From contig NC_055996.1 of the NCBI RefSeq assembly GCF_018446385.1, forward strand, positions 127,272,532 through 127,336,531: a stretch of DNA of 64,000 nucleotides, given 5' to 3'. The DNA comes from Zingiber officinale. Its lineage: Eukaryota; Streptophyta; Magnoliopsida; Zingiberales; Zingiberaceae. Positions within the stretch are counted from its first letter, which is position 1. Every line of letters starts with the position of its first letter. Position numbers and translations under genes: made by a program. Shown here piece after piece: positions 11,503-22,445 of this stretch. A model generated the notes under the pieces. The model was not told where the DNA came from. It did no database searches and saw only the letters and a list, made by a program, of their open reading frames with translations.

Positions 11503-11699
11503 CCAGACAGGTCGACGGGCTGACCGGATGTCTAGCACGAAGTCCAAGCGAGTCGACGGGCTGACCGGACGCTCGGCACGAAGTCCAAATGGGTCAAAGG
11601 GCTGACCGGACATTTGGCATGAAGTCCAGCTAGGTCGACGGACTGATCGGATAGCTGGCAAGAAGTCCAGATGGGTCGAAGGGCTGACCGGACGTCTGG
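11503..11699 (+). repeat. tandem hairpin array with covarying stems, five 41-bp units
   Basis: Five units at an exact 41-bp period (left arms at 11503, 11544, 11585, 11626, 11667). Each has a 7-nt left arm, exactly 19 nt in between (centred on GGTCGACGGGCTGACC, itself a small inner stem), and a 7-nt right arm. Arm pairs in order: CCAGACA/TGTCTAG, CCAAGCG/CGCTCGG, CCAAATG/CATTTGG, CCAGCTA/TAGCTGG, CCAGATG/CGTCTGG. Two pairs are perfect and three have one mismatch or wobble, although the arm sequence differs in every unit. Confidence 0.9.
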
Positions 11700-12108
11700 C
11701 AGGTGAGTAAAGGTATGTCACTAGAAGAGAGTGACTGTGAGGACGCGTTCCCGGGAAGGGAACATTAGGCGTTGATCCGGCTTAGATCCATTTCGGATAT
11801 CTAAGTCGAGATCGTGACTAGATTCCGATCTCGGAAAGACGGAATCTAAGTCATACTTTTTATACTAAACTTATAAATTGTGCTAACACTTTGTTTTGCA
11901 AGATATGCATTATCTATTTGCTTCGGACTAACCTTGTTTTGTAGGAAAGATGTTCCCTGGAGAAAGGTGGTCCGGGCGCCCGGAAGGGATCCGGACGCCC
12001 GGGAGGTAATTTTTATCCTATCGCGTCGTCGTCACGTTGAACTCGCTGGTTGGACCTGCCACGTCTCACCAGGACGCCCGGAAGGGATCCGGGGCGCTCC
12101 GAGCCTCA

Positions 12109-12117
12109 TATAAAAGG
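12109..12117 (+). promoter_or_regulatory. TATA box of the solo LTR
   Basis: TATAAAAGG within the LTR, about 380 bp before its 3' end, at the position expected for the U3/R promoter. The matching site in the second copy is near 61699 (TATAAAGAG). Confidence 0.6.
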
Positions 12118-12720
12118 AGGGTCAGGGGTGGAGCTCAAAACAACAACTGACAAGAAGATCTTCTATTGCTTGCTCTGCGCTCCTGCGACGCTAATGAAGT
12201 TCCGACAACACACTTCACCTTTTCGATTTATTCCTTTGTCGGTATTTCTTTTATTTTCATTAGCATTCTCTATACGTAGTTTGTAATAAATTTCGAATTG
12301 CTAGTGATTGCCCACCGAAAGCACTCAAAGAGTGCAGGTCTTGGAGTAGGAGTCGACACAGGCTCCGAACCAAGTAAAATTGGTCTGTGTTAGCATTGCT
12401 TAATTTTTCCGCTGCGCTTAACTCTTATCGAAGAATTTTTCGTAATCGATATTCACCCCCCCCCCCATCGAATCATCACGATCCAACAAGAATAACTTTG
12501 TTCGACTAGAAAAAAATGCAGAAGCTATGCTTGTTCAGAAGTGATTCGGAACCAGATTCTTCTAAATTTCTAGAACATACAACATATTGTTAAGAGTCAA
12601 CTCCTTGCCCGAGATTAACTTCAGCATCACTTTTCCTTGACCCATGATGTCCAAGGTTACTGAGTCTCTTATGAACAATTTCTCTCTATCTTTGATTTTT
12701 TTAAAGTTGTGGAGTAGCTT

Positions 12721-13495
12721 ATATAAGTACTTTGGGTTAGTTTTGATGTGGTCAACCAGGTTAAGTTAGATCCCGTTGTATTTAAGCCTTCTATCTAAGT
12801 GTGCAGGAGTTTAGGAATAAAAAAAGTCAAGCAGAAGACACAGCTGGCGAGAAGGATGACACAGGAAAGGAGTCGATGCGCTTGGTATGTCTGAGGGATG
12901 AAGTACTGCGGAAGAGTACGTCGGTAGACAAGAAGTAAGTGCGCGACATTTCCTAGGGACGAGAAGTCAGAGCGGAGGATCGCTGGAGGAGAAAGCCAGA
13001 GTTGGATTCGGTTGAACTCAACTCTAAAAGGTCAGAGGATCACCCAAGCGACAGGAGAAGAAGCCCAGGATCGGAGAAGGTGCCAAACGAATCAACAAAG
13101 GGTTGACTGGTCCGGGCATGATCCAAGTGCCCAGACATGAAAAATTCAATCTACATGGCATTGCGAAGCTGCTGTGTGGATGTAAAGTTTGCACAGCTAG
13201 AGGTGCCCGGAGATGCCTCATCAGTAAACGGCTAGTTTTGACTAGTCGGCTATAGATAGAGCACTGTTCTTCTTCATTTAACATAACACTTGTATTCAAA
13301 TCTCTTATTTACTGTTTTCATTTTCTAAGCTGTAAAGTCATTATACGGGGCTTCTCCACCTCTAAGAATTTGCTTGAACAAGGTGTTCTAATAGTGCGCA
13401 TCATTCATCTTAGATTAGCGACCTCTTCGGTTGCAAATAAAGTAAATCTGCTAGCCTCGTTTACTCTTATGCAATTAATCTAAATTTTTCTAACA
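12721..13495 (+). mobile_element. solo LTR, same family as 51395-52219
   Basis: A 775-bp LTR-like segment whose end reads CTAACA and whose start (ATATAAGTAC) matches TGTTAGTAC of the better-preserved copy after mutation. The body shares a long ordered series with that copy in opposite orientation: TCTAAGTGTGCAGGAG, AGTCAAGC-GAAGACACA, GAGAAGGATG, GCGGAAGAGTAC. It interrupts the copia protease region. The flanking 5-mers AGCTT and AGTGT agree at 3 of 5 positions, so the target duplication is eroded or the edges are off by a base or two. Confidence 0.65.
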
Positions 13496-13559
13496 AGTGT
13501 TTATTAGTCAAAGTTGAAAGTTGTGAGAATGGTATATTTGCAATTTCATAGAATTCACC

Positions 13560-14520
13560 CTTTTTTCCGATCGCACGAGACCAATAGTTTTTTGTTGTAG
13601 TACATATGTATGGTGGCATCGGTATCAATCCACCATTGTCGCAGGCTTGAACCCACTAAATTCAATTCGGAGACCATGGTGTAGAGGTCGTCCATTTATG
13701 ATCCCTTGTTTAGGTAGGTCTTCTGCTTTTTTTTTTTTTAGCTTTTTACACCACGAATATTTGTCACCAATTTGATCACAATTTAAGTCTTTCCTATAGA
13801 ACTTCTTTTTGTTGATGTCTTCCCTAGATCCCATCTTAGAAGATTTGAGACTCTTCTATTTCGAGCTTTGATTGTGTTCGACCACGTTGGCTTTTACAAT
13901 AGCCTAAGAGAACAATTTTTTCTCCAAACTCTTGTTGTCTTACTCACTATGAAGTGTAACAATGAGTTCTTTTATATTCATCTCATTCCTCATATGCTTT
14001 AACTAATTCTTAAAGTCTTTCTAATCGAGAAGCAACTTCTCAATGATGGTAGTCATCTGGAAGGTTTCACTCAGAACCATACATTCTGAGTGAATCTCAT
14101 GCAGAATCACTTGAAGCTCCTAAATTTGGTTGATCATCGTTCTGGAGTCAACCATCTTGTAGTCTAGGAATCAACTTACAAAAAAATTTTTAGCTCCCAC
14201 ATCCTCCATCTTGTACTTCTTGTTTAATGACTACCACAACTTTTTAGCTATTTTCTTTGTGTTGTATACAACATACAGTGAGTCGGGAAGACAGTTGAAG
14301 ATATAGTTTTGGAATAAAAACTTAGAATGAGTCCATGCCTCCGCTGCTCTAATGGTCTAAACATTAACATCCTCAGCATGCTTGGGAAGGTTCTCGTTCA
14401 AGAATCGAGCCAGATCAAGCGTGGAAAAGTAAAAAAGCATCTTGTGCTACCACCACTTTAACTTCAACCTAGTGAACTTCTCTACCATTTTCCCATGGGA
14501 ACATTTCCAATTGAAGCGGA
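13560..14520 (-). pseudogene. degenerate copia gag (UBN2 type)
   Basis: Translation of the minus strand gives a copia gag remnant across several frames and stops: LPDSLYVVYN, KKLWQSLNKKYKMEDVGAK, FLDYKMVDSRTMINQIQEL, HEIHSECMVLSETFQM, IEKLLLDWKDFKN and LKHMRNEMNIKELIV, in the family order. It belongs to the copia element 9738-24897 and lies next to the 5' LTR, as gag should. Confidence 0.8.
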
Positions 14521-15735
14521 GGGGGCCTCCATGTGATGAGTTTGTTGCACCTCAATATTCTCTATGATCATCTCAACAAAAATGAATCTGTTTCAACATT
14601 GTTGGATAATATGTTGCCAGAATTTTTGACAAAAAATATCGAATTTAGAAACTTAATTCAGACTTATCAATTAGTGTGGCTTGAACAAATAATTTCATAT
14701 TGGCAAGTAGAGAATGAGCTACATGGGATGACTAAACTACCTAAAATATTGAGCTGTCTTGCATGGTAGACTGTTGAGTCCAAGTGCAGAGTCCTAGTCA
14801 GCCAAATCTGAGTGCAGAGTTCGAGTGTCGTGTCTGAGTCAGCCAAGTTCGAGTGTAAAGTCTGAGTCAGCTGAGTCTTGTTAGGTTCGGTTTGTAGCTA
14901 GAGGAGGAGGGGGGCGGTTAATAGCTCGTCACGTTCATTGTCTTACTTCGTGATGATGATATGCAGCGAAATGAAACATGAAAAACTCTTATAACGCTAA
15001 CATGAAGGATTGACTTGGTATCCACCTCAAGAAGATGTGACTAATTCAAGGATCCGACCCTTACTCACTCATCCACTATGAAAACACTCCTTTACGGCAA
15101 TTACCGAAGGCGGAAAAGCCTTATACAAACTCACACACACAGATATACAAGAGGAACAAAAAAAATAAGCTAATACAATATCAAATCTTACAAGATCTGT
15201 AAAACCCTAGCTTGCTTCTCCTTCTTGTATGGAATGCCTCTTGACCTTGGAAGTGCAGCAACACTTTGCTCCAAAAATGCTTCAAGAATTGGCATGAACC
15301 TGTGAGAACAATCGCAGGAAGAAGTGTAGAGAAAGGGTTGTCGAATCGCTGCGAGGAAGAAGACTTTTGAGCATTTCCTTCGCAACGGTCATATCTCAAT
15401 CGATTGATAAATTGATTGGCGAGGCTTGAATTGATCGGCTGATCGATTCAGAACGCCTCTGTGCTCTGTTGGAGAAACTTGTATCAATCGACCGATCGAT
15501 TTAACGTTTATCGCGACTCACATGATTTTTAGCCCCCCAATTAATCAACCGATCGATTAGGCAAGCTTTTATGGTCGTGATTCAGGCTCCCAATCGATCA
15601 CCTGATTAATTGGGCCAGCCTTCACTCACAGCCACCTCTAATCGATCAACTGATCGATTGGACTACGGTTCAATCGATTAGTTGATGGATTAACCTCCCT
15701 TTGACTTGCTTAAATTAAGTCTACGATCCCTAATT

Positions 15736-16016
15736 CTAACATCCAGTCAACCGTGACTTGTTGGAACTCCTTATGCCTAGCATCCGGTCAACCTTAACCT
15801 TCTGGGACTTCTTCACCAAGTGTCCAGTCAACCTTGACACACTTGGACTTATTGTCTCGTGCCAAGTGTCCGGTCCTCCATGACCCACTTGGACTTCCAC
15901 CAGATGTCCGGTCAATCTTGAATCATCTGAATTTCCTTGTGCCAAGTATCCGGTCAATTCTTTGACGTACTTGGGCTTCCCAATACCAGGTGTTTAGTCA
16001 ACATTGACCCACTTGG
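15736..16016 (-). repeat. tandem hairpin array with covarying stems, second LTR family
   Basis: Seven units of about 36-45 bp. On the plus strand the units read arm - TCCGGTCAA...TTGACC - arm - ACTTCC. Arm pairs include CCAAGTG/CACTTGG (15816/15840 and 15862/15886), CCAGATG/CATCTGA (15900/15924), CCAAGTA/TACTTGG (15942/15968), CCAGGTG/CACTTGG (15986/16010) and CTAACA/TGTTGG (15736/15759); one unit pairs poorly. Inner GGTCAA/TTGACC arms add a second stem. Read on the minus strand the module matches the 11.5-kb array (AAGTCCA...GACCGGAC...TTGGC). Confidence 0.85.
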
Positions 16017-16058
16017 ATTTCCACGTGTCTGACTTCACTCACCAGGTTTTTTTATCAG

Positions 16059-16251
16059 CCTGGTTTCACTCACCAGGACTATCCATATTCCTGGCTTCAC
16101 TCACTAGGACTTTCACCCAGCTTCATTCACTAGGATTTTTCCACTACTCAGCTCACTCACTGAGACTTTAACTTGTTTAGCTTCACTCACTAAGTCTTTT
16201 ACCTGGTTTCACTCACCAGGATTTTCCAACTGCCTAGCTTTACTCACTAGG
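16059..16251. repeat. short hairpin array with a constant TTCACTCA loop
   Basis: Six or more units in which 5-nt arms flank a near-constant loop (Y)TTCACTCA: CCTGG/CCAGG (16059/16073), CCTGG/CTAGG (16090/16104), CCCAG/CTAGG (16116/16130), CTCAG/CTGAG (16147/16160), TTTAG/CTAAG (16176/16190), CCTGG/CCAGG (16202/16216) and CCTAG/CTAGG (16233/16247). Units are separated by T-rich spacers. The arms differ but mostly stay complementary. Confidence 0.8.
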
Positions 16252-17339
16252 TATTTCACTTAGCTTCACTCACCAGGATTTTCCAACTGTCTGACTTCAC
16301 TCACCAAGAGTTGCCTTTGCTTAATCTCCAGTTAAGGCTTTCCCAGTCAAGTATTCAGTCAATCTTTTGACCTATTTGACTTATCTTCACATCTAACTAG
16401 TATGTCCTTGACTAGAGGGGAATTATATCAACAATCTCCTCAATCAGATGATTACATCTGCAATCTTCATATATTATCAAATATCGAAATTCAAGCTTGA
16501 ATCAACTCAAGCTTAGTCAACCAAGTCAACCTTGACCTAGGGATATTACATCAACAAGTCAACTGTTAAGTCCGACTAGCAAGTTTGACTCCGTGTGCTA
16601 ATTGCCGAGTAAGTCGAGTGCCAACTCTGAGTCAGCCAACTGTCGCGTCACCGATCGCTGAGTTGTCGATTGCTAAGTTGTTGATCGTCGAGTCGCTGAC
16701 TGTCGAGTTGTCGATTGCCAAATCACCAGTTGTCGAGTTGGAAGAAGATGCTAAGGCCTGCTATCAGGCATTTCCCATGAAACAGATTCGCCCCACCTCC
16801 GACTATGTTTTGAAATTCTCTCGAGTCGTATGTTTCCCAGTTTACAATGATAAACCATGATCCTCACCAAGTATTGGCGGTCGCGGCGAATTGAGAGGTA
16901 CTTGAATGCTATCACAAGTACTTTGGCAAGTAAGAGATGCACAACAAAGAAAAAGAGAGCGAGGAGAACATAGGTGAATGGAGATTCTTTTCTGACACCG
17001 TTTACTTAATATCATGACCTCATTTTTTATAAAAGTGTCTCCCTTTTGTTGTATTAAATAGCTGATTAAAGACCATTACCATCTAGATAGAAATATCTAT
17101 TGGTTAGAGATTTCCATTGATTGTCAATTAACGCATCAATTTATTTGAGCAACAAATAAAGAAATTCACATGGCAAAATATTTGTTATTTCACTTTGACA
17201 AATTTTACCCCGAACGGTCTAGCATTCGACATGCACAGGTTGTACTCGCATATGAGTCAATACGATTTAGTACAAATCTTGGACATAAATTTGCACCCCT
17301 GTGTATCTAAGTATGAGAGAGAAGCTATTGTGGAAGCGG

Positions 17340-17440
17340 AACTACCCCCTTCACCAACTTCAACTTCAGCACATGAGGAGACTCGGCAAAATGGGAGGAA
17401 TTTACGGGTTAGAGCAGCCCGACCTTCTCATGGACGATGA
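17340..17440 (+). pseudogene. LINE ORF1 C-terminal tail
   Basis: The final 30 or so codons of ORF1 (ending with NLRVRAARPSHGR and a TGA at 17438-17440), in a frame open from 17195 because the upstream LTR happens to be open. The stop overlaps the ORF2 start as ATGA, a common L1 ORF1/ORF2 junction. Confidence 0.6.
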
Positions 17441-20302
17441 AAATTGCATCTTGGAACATTAGGGGCTTCCATAAGCCCCTAAAACATTGGGGGGGGATCA
17501 TTCACCTTCTCAAGCAAAAGACAATTCAAGTTATAACACTCATTGAAACTAAACCTAATGAGGACTCCTTAGATGTTATCATGCGAAGAAATTTCTCAGG
17601 TATGGAGATGACAAATAATTTCATTTATTCTAATAGAGGTCGTATTTTGCTTCTATGGGATATGCACAGGGTCAATTTGGATGTTCTCGACACATCGGAT
17701 CAATATATACATTGTCGTGTTCATTGTTCTATTACGGCTCGATCTTCTTTGGTGACATTTATATATGGATTTCATTCTATCATGACAAGGAGACCCTTAT
17801 GGACTTCTCTTACCCTTGGAGAAATGATTGTGGAACCTTGGCTCATTATGGGAGATTATAATTCACCATTGGCAATTCAAGACAAAGAAGGTGGGGAACC
17901 GGTTTCTAATTATGAGATACATGATTTGGAGTACTTTGTTGACACTTGTGGTTTGATTGATCTTCGCTCTATTGGGTGTCGTTTGACATGGACAAATGGA
18001 CGGGTTTCTTGCAAGCTAGATCATGCTATGGTAAATCTATAATGGCTTGTTGCGGACTGTGAAAGTTTTGTGAAATTTACGCCCTCGGGTTGTCTATCGG
18101 ATCACTCTTGTACCATAGTTTCAACTTTTGTAAGAGAGAGAGGTTCCAATATACCCTTCAAATTTTATAATATGTGGGTGTTGCATGATGGATTCAAAGA
18201 TTTGGTGGCAAATACATGGGAGACACTCATATATGGCAATGCGCAATTTACTCTCAAGACTAAACTTACACGGTTGAAAGGTAAACTAAGGGAACTTGAT
18301 GCTCTTCACTCTCAACATATCAAAGAGCAAGCATCAAGAGAAAAATCAGAGTTAGAGGTTGTTCAAAGAACCCTTCTTGATGGTGGAGAGCCCCCAAGTG
18401 AATATGGCACAATAAGGAAGAAGACAATTATGCTAGCGGAGGCGGAACGACTCTTCTATCAACAACGTGCTAAGAGTATTTACCTCAATAATAGTGATAG
18501 ATGCATCAAATTTTATCATGACTTGGTGAAGCGAAACAACAAAATAAATGCTATTATTACACTCATCAAACATCCGGGGAACAAATGACTAGTTTCGATG
18601 AAGCCACCGTGGAATTTGTGGATTATTTTCAAAGCTTATTGGGTGAAGTCGGTCAAAGCTCTCCAATTGATGTTTCTTCCTTGCATGGGACTAAATTATC
18701 TCAAGCCCAAGTATCATCCCTTGAAGTTACAATCACGGAGGAAGAAATCAAGAAGGCTCTATTTAGCATAGGCGCCGATAAAGCTCCCGGTTCGGATGGT
18801 TATAATGCAAAATTCTTCACGGCGGCTTGGGACAATATAGGGGCTGATTTCATTGAGACGATAAAGGAATTCTTCACTAATGGTCAGCTCTTAAAACAAT
18901 GGAATCATACCTTGATAGTCGTCATTCCTAAATCTGATCATGCTCCAAGAGTTACGATTTTTAGGCCCATCTCATGTTGTACGATTTTCTACAAGGTTAT
19001 CTCTAAAGTATTGGCGGCAATATTGGTAAATGTTATGGATATATTGTTGGATCCGGCTCAAGTGACTTTCATCAAAGGCCGGTCCATAGGTGACAACATT
19101 CATTTAGCCCAAGAATTGTTGAGGAAGTATGCTCGTAAGCGGGTTTCTCCAAGGTGTATGATCAAAGTTGATTTGCGCAAGGTTTTTGATACGGTTGATT
19201 GGAGTTTTCTTATGTCCACACTTGTTGATTTTGGTTTTCCCCAACAATTTTATGGATGGATAAGGGAATGTATAATCACAGTCTCTTACTCTGTTAGTCT
19301 AAATGGTGGCTTGCATGGTTTCTTTAGTGCAAGAAGAGGCTTAAGGCAATGTGATCCTCTCTCTCCTATATTATTTGGCTTATGCTTAGAAGTTTTCTCA
19401 CGGTCTATGAATGTTGTTTCAAGGTTAAGTGCTTTTCATTATCATCCAAAATGTAAAGAAGTGGAACTCACACATATAGCATATGCCGATGACCTCTTGT
19501 TGTTTGCAAGAGCCAATGCTTCTACTCTGAATCTTATTATGGATTGCCTAACGGTTTTTTATGATAAAACGGGTCTTCGAGCAAATCCGTTGAAATCTAA
19601 CTTATATATGGCTGGGGTTAGTGAACAACTACGAGAGGAACTCCTACATATAACCGATTTTCAACAAGGCACATTTCCCTTCCGATATCTTGACATTCAT
19701 TTAGCAACGGAGAGATTGAGGATTGCAAATTATGAGGCACTTCTTGACTCCATAAGGAGAAGGTTGTATCTTGGCCGAAGCACACACATTCCCATGCCGG
19801 AAGATTGGAACTTGTGCGATCGGTACTTCAAGGGGTGGAATGTTTTTGGTTGTCTATCCTTCCAATACCAAGTGGTGTTATTGACAAGATTTATGACATC
19901 TCTTGTTCCTTTGTATGGTCAACAAAACATCCATCAATCTCATGAGCTTCTATATGTTTACCCAAAGAAGAAGGAGGATATGGTTTACGTGATTTGTAAA
20001 CATGAAATATAGCTCTCTTATGTCGGATTTTATGGAATATTCAAAATCGACGTGAGTCTCTTTGGATTGATGGGTTCATCATTACTACCTCCGAAATATG
20101 GACTTTTGGCAATGGAGGATAAGCCTTCGGACTCTCCCCTTATTAAACGCTTACTTTTTATTCGTGATGAACTTGTACGGCGAACTACCTCCATTGGTGT
20201 CGCAAACATGAAAATGATAGAGTGGTTTGTCGGGAAAAATAAAGGATCGGCTTTGGCATATGAGTTTTTCCATCCAAAAGCGGCTAAAGTGGATTGGTTT
20301 TC
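17437..20302 (+). pseudogene. LINE ORF2: endonuclease and reverse transcriptase, broken
   Basis: The ATG at 17437 opens an AP-endonuclease-like domain (KIASWNIRGFHKPLKHWGG, ETKPNEDS, LIMGDYNSPL, RLTWTNGR). It has an in-frame TAA at 18040 and continues in the same frame to 18588 (SDHSCTIVSTF). A frameshift near 18585 leads into the RT domain (APGSDGYNAKFF, FRPISCCTIFYKVISKVLA, QVTFIKGRSIGDNIHLAQEL, FFSARRGLRQCDPLSPILF, AYADDLLLFA with the catalytic DD). More frameshifts follow after about 19800 and a TAG at 20010. The protein resumes after the CACTA insertion. Non-functional. Confidence 0.88.
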
Positions 20303-20923
20303 CACTACAACATTTTTCACCAATGGCAACGTCCAAAAAATGTGGCATAAAGTATAAAAACCGTTGCCTTTTCTTTAGACAACGGTTTTTAAACCGTGGT
20401 ATAGTCAGCCGTTGCCTTTTGTTTAGGCAACGGTTTTACTAATAATTTGCAACACTATAAAAAAAACCGCAGCCTTTGATGAATATAGCCAACGGTTTTT
20501 TAATCATTCTATGGCAACGGTTTATGACCGTTATCTATGATAGCGACAGAAAAAACCGTTGCCTTTGATTGCAACACAGGAAAAATCGTTGCCTTTGATT
20601 GCAACACAGGAAAACCATTGTTATTGATAACAACAGAGGAAAACTGTTGTCGTTGATAGCAACAGAAAAAATTAATACTAAAAATATATCAATTGAAGAA
20701 AATTATACCAATTAAAGAAAAACATGCTCAAAATATATTAATCATCCACATACATATTGAAGAAAATTAATTACATTGTTATCCAAAACAAAATATTATA
20801 ATACTCAAACAAATATACTAATTAACAAAGTATGCATCATCTTCATCCACATTTGTCTTAATATTTCTCTACCTTAAACTTAAATCTTTGCACACAAAAT
20901 ATAAAATCATTTGTCATCTATCA

Positions 20924-21568
20924 TTACTGATCAAGGTCTTTTTGACTTGGAATGTAAGTAGATCCTCCAACTTCGACTTCACTTGCAGTGGCTAAGGATT
21001 GCCTCATCTGGTCTTGCTTTTTGTGGTATGTTTGAGTAGATCTTCCTACTTGGACTGCACTTCCAATGGCTAATAGCTTCTTCCTCTGTTCTTGCTCTCC
21101 ATGTTGCATCAAAGTAGATCTTACTTCTAACTTTTCTTGTTGCATTCTAACTTCTTAAACTGCACTTGTAGTGCTTAATGGCTGCTTGCTTTGGTCTTTC
21201 TTTTGATGTTGTATTTGAGTATTTCTAGCTTCTTGGACTACACTTGCAACAGTAGAATTTTTCCTTAGCTCTTGATTTGAAGTAGATTCTTTGTTTTTCT
21301 TCATATTTTTGGCACCTACTTGAATTGCACTTGTAGTGGTCAATGGCTGCTTCCTTTGGTCTTTCTTTTGACGTTGTATTTGAGTATTTCTAGCTTCTTG
21401 GACTGCACTTCCAGCCGTAAAATTTTTCCTTGGCTCTTGCTTTGAAGTAGATTCTTTGTTTTTCTTCATATTCTTGGCACCTTCTACTTTTACTTTATAC
21501 AGTTTGAGCAATTCAGCACTGGAATTAACTTGAAATTGATGAGGTTCAATATCAATTCTCATGTTCAT
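20924..21568 (-). pseudogene. repeat-containing ORF inside the CACTA element, one nonsense codon
   Basis: Not recognised. A continuous minus-strand frame of about 215 codons, starting at 21568 and interrupted only by a TAA at 21155-21157 where related units have CAA (Q). It is built from about 53-residue repeats: two close copies containing KNMKKNKEST and QEARNTQIQ-QKKDQ-KQPL-TTSA, and at least one or two diverged units (EQRKKLLAIGSAVQVGRSTQ). Very rich in K, Q, S and T, likely disordered. It could be a captured host gene piece or an element-encoded protein; no intron structure is visible. Confidence 0.45.
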
Positions 21569-22043
21569 TTTTCTAAAAAAGGAAAAAAAAACAAAAGCAC
21601 ATTAAATGATTAAAACAATAACATAACAAGTGAGACAATGTATGAAAAATTAAGAACAAAAGCACTGGAATTAAGAACAAATTTCTGTAAACAAAGAGAC
21701 TGGTGATACTATAAGATAAATAATATACTGAAGGATCAAATTGTCTCCAGAGAACTTAGGGAAATGAGACTGAAGAAAACAACTAGTGAGCCAACCAAAG
21801 AAGCATCTCTATACTGAAGGATCAAATTGTCTTTATACAGAAGGATCATGCCTTGAGCATACAAGTATGATATAAGAAGAAACAAAATTGTCATACCCTT
21901 CTGATCATTTCATACGCAGTACGGATATTGTCATTGTGATATCAAACAAAATTCATGTGCATTTGTATGTTTTATGTACCGAGGAAAAAGAAATCATCTC
22001 TGTGATTGAGTTATTGGAGAAAGAACTTTAGAAACAAACTGGA

Positions 22044-22445
22044 GTGATTAAATTAGATCTAGCAACTATCACATTAGCTAAAGTTGAACAAGAGAAACGA
22101 GCCAAGGTAGCAGAAGAGACATTGAGAAATACTAAATGGAACATTTCTAAGAGTGTCGAGTGGCTTCGAGAGGAACTCAGGAATCTTTCTGCACATATGT
22201 CATCTACATTTCAAACTATTGAGAAGATAGTCACGCAAGCAATTAAAGAAAATGCCAAGTTACAATCACAAAAAGGCAACATGGGAAGAATTTTGGAGAA
22301 ATCTAATAAAGATATAGTGTTATTACAGGGGAAATTCCAAGTGAAACTCAAGCAGCTAGTAGGTCGAATAGGTATCAGGTCAAGAGATGTAGAAAGGTTG
22401 AGCTTGGAATTAAAATATAAAGAGAAAAGAACTAGACAACCATAA
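22044..22445 (+). pseudogene. coiled-coil ORF, possible captured host gene fragment
   Basis: Not recognised by family. 133 codons with heptad-like spacing and a strongly charged composition (LAKVEQEKRAKVAEETLR, SVEWLREELRNLSAHMSSTF, KLQSQKGNMGRILEKSNKDI, DVERLSLELKYKEKRT), predicting a long coiled coil. The similar charged pattern continues after the stop in other frames to about 22760, with stops and shifts. This fits a decayed piece of a plant coiled-coil gene picked up by the CACTA element (Pack-CACTA style). The source gene is not identified. Confidence 0.45.

Larger units (their letters stand above)
11394..12488 (+). mobile_element. solo LTR (TGTTGG...CCAACA) with 5-bp TSD AGAAT
   Basis: A 1,095-bp LTR with the inverted end hexamers TGTTGG and CCAACA, flanked by AGAAT at 11389-11393 and 12489-12493. 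No internal region is present, so this is a solo LTR from LTR-LTR recombination. It contains a five-unit hairpin array (11503-11699), a TATA box (12109-12117) and a C run near the 3' end. A second, 3'-truncated copy is at 61032-61977. The strand is inferred from the TATA position. Confidence 0.88.
11193..12715 (-). pseudogene. copia protease-end / GAG-pre-integrase remnant, split by a solo LTR
   Basis: Minus-strand remains of copia polyprotein. The part at 12494-12715 contains MGQGKVMLKLISGKELTL and NNMLYV, typical of the region after the copia protease. The part at 11193-11393 contains KNKIFLGNDFITKELFKL and LWIGHVNYDLLRRL, the GAG-pre-integrase signature. The solo LTR at 11394-12488 sits between them with its AGAAT duplication and interrupts one continuous coding region. 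The reading frame carries stops and is not functional. Confidence 0.75.
14879..16556 (-). mobile_element. solo LTR-like element carrying two hairpin arrays
   Basis: A 1,678-bp insertion in the copia 5' LTR. On the minus strand it begins TGTTGATG and ends CCTAACA. The flanks are AGTCT (14874-14878) and AGTCA (16557-16561), a 5-bp duplication with one change. Contents include many ATCGATTGAT-type phrases at 15410-15680, a hairpin array at 15736-16016 and a second hairpin array at 16059-16251. No internal coding region is seen, so a solo LTR is the likely reading. The minus orientation is the one in which its first array matches the 11.5-kb array. Confidence 0.65.
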
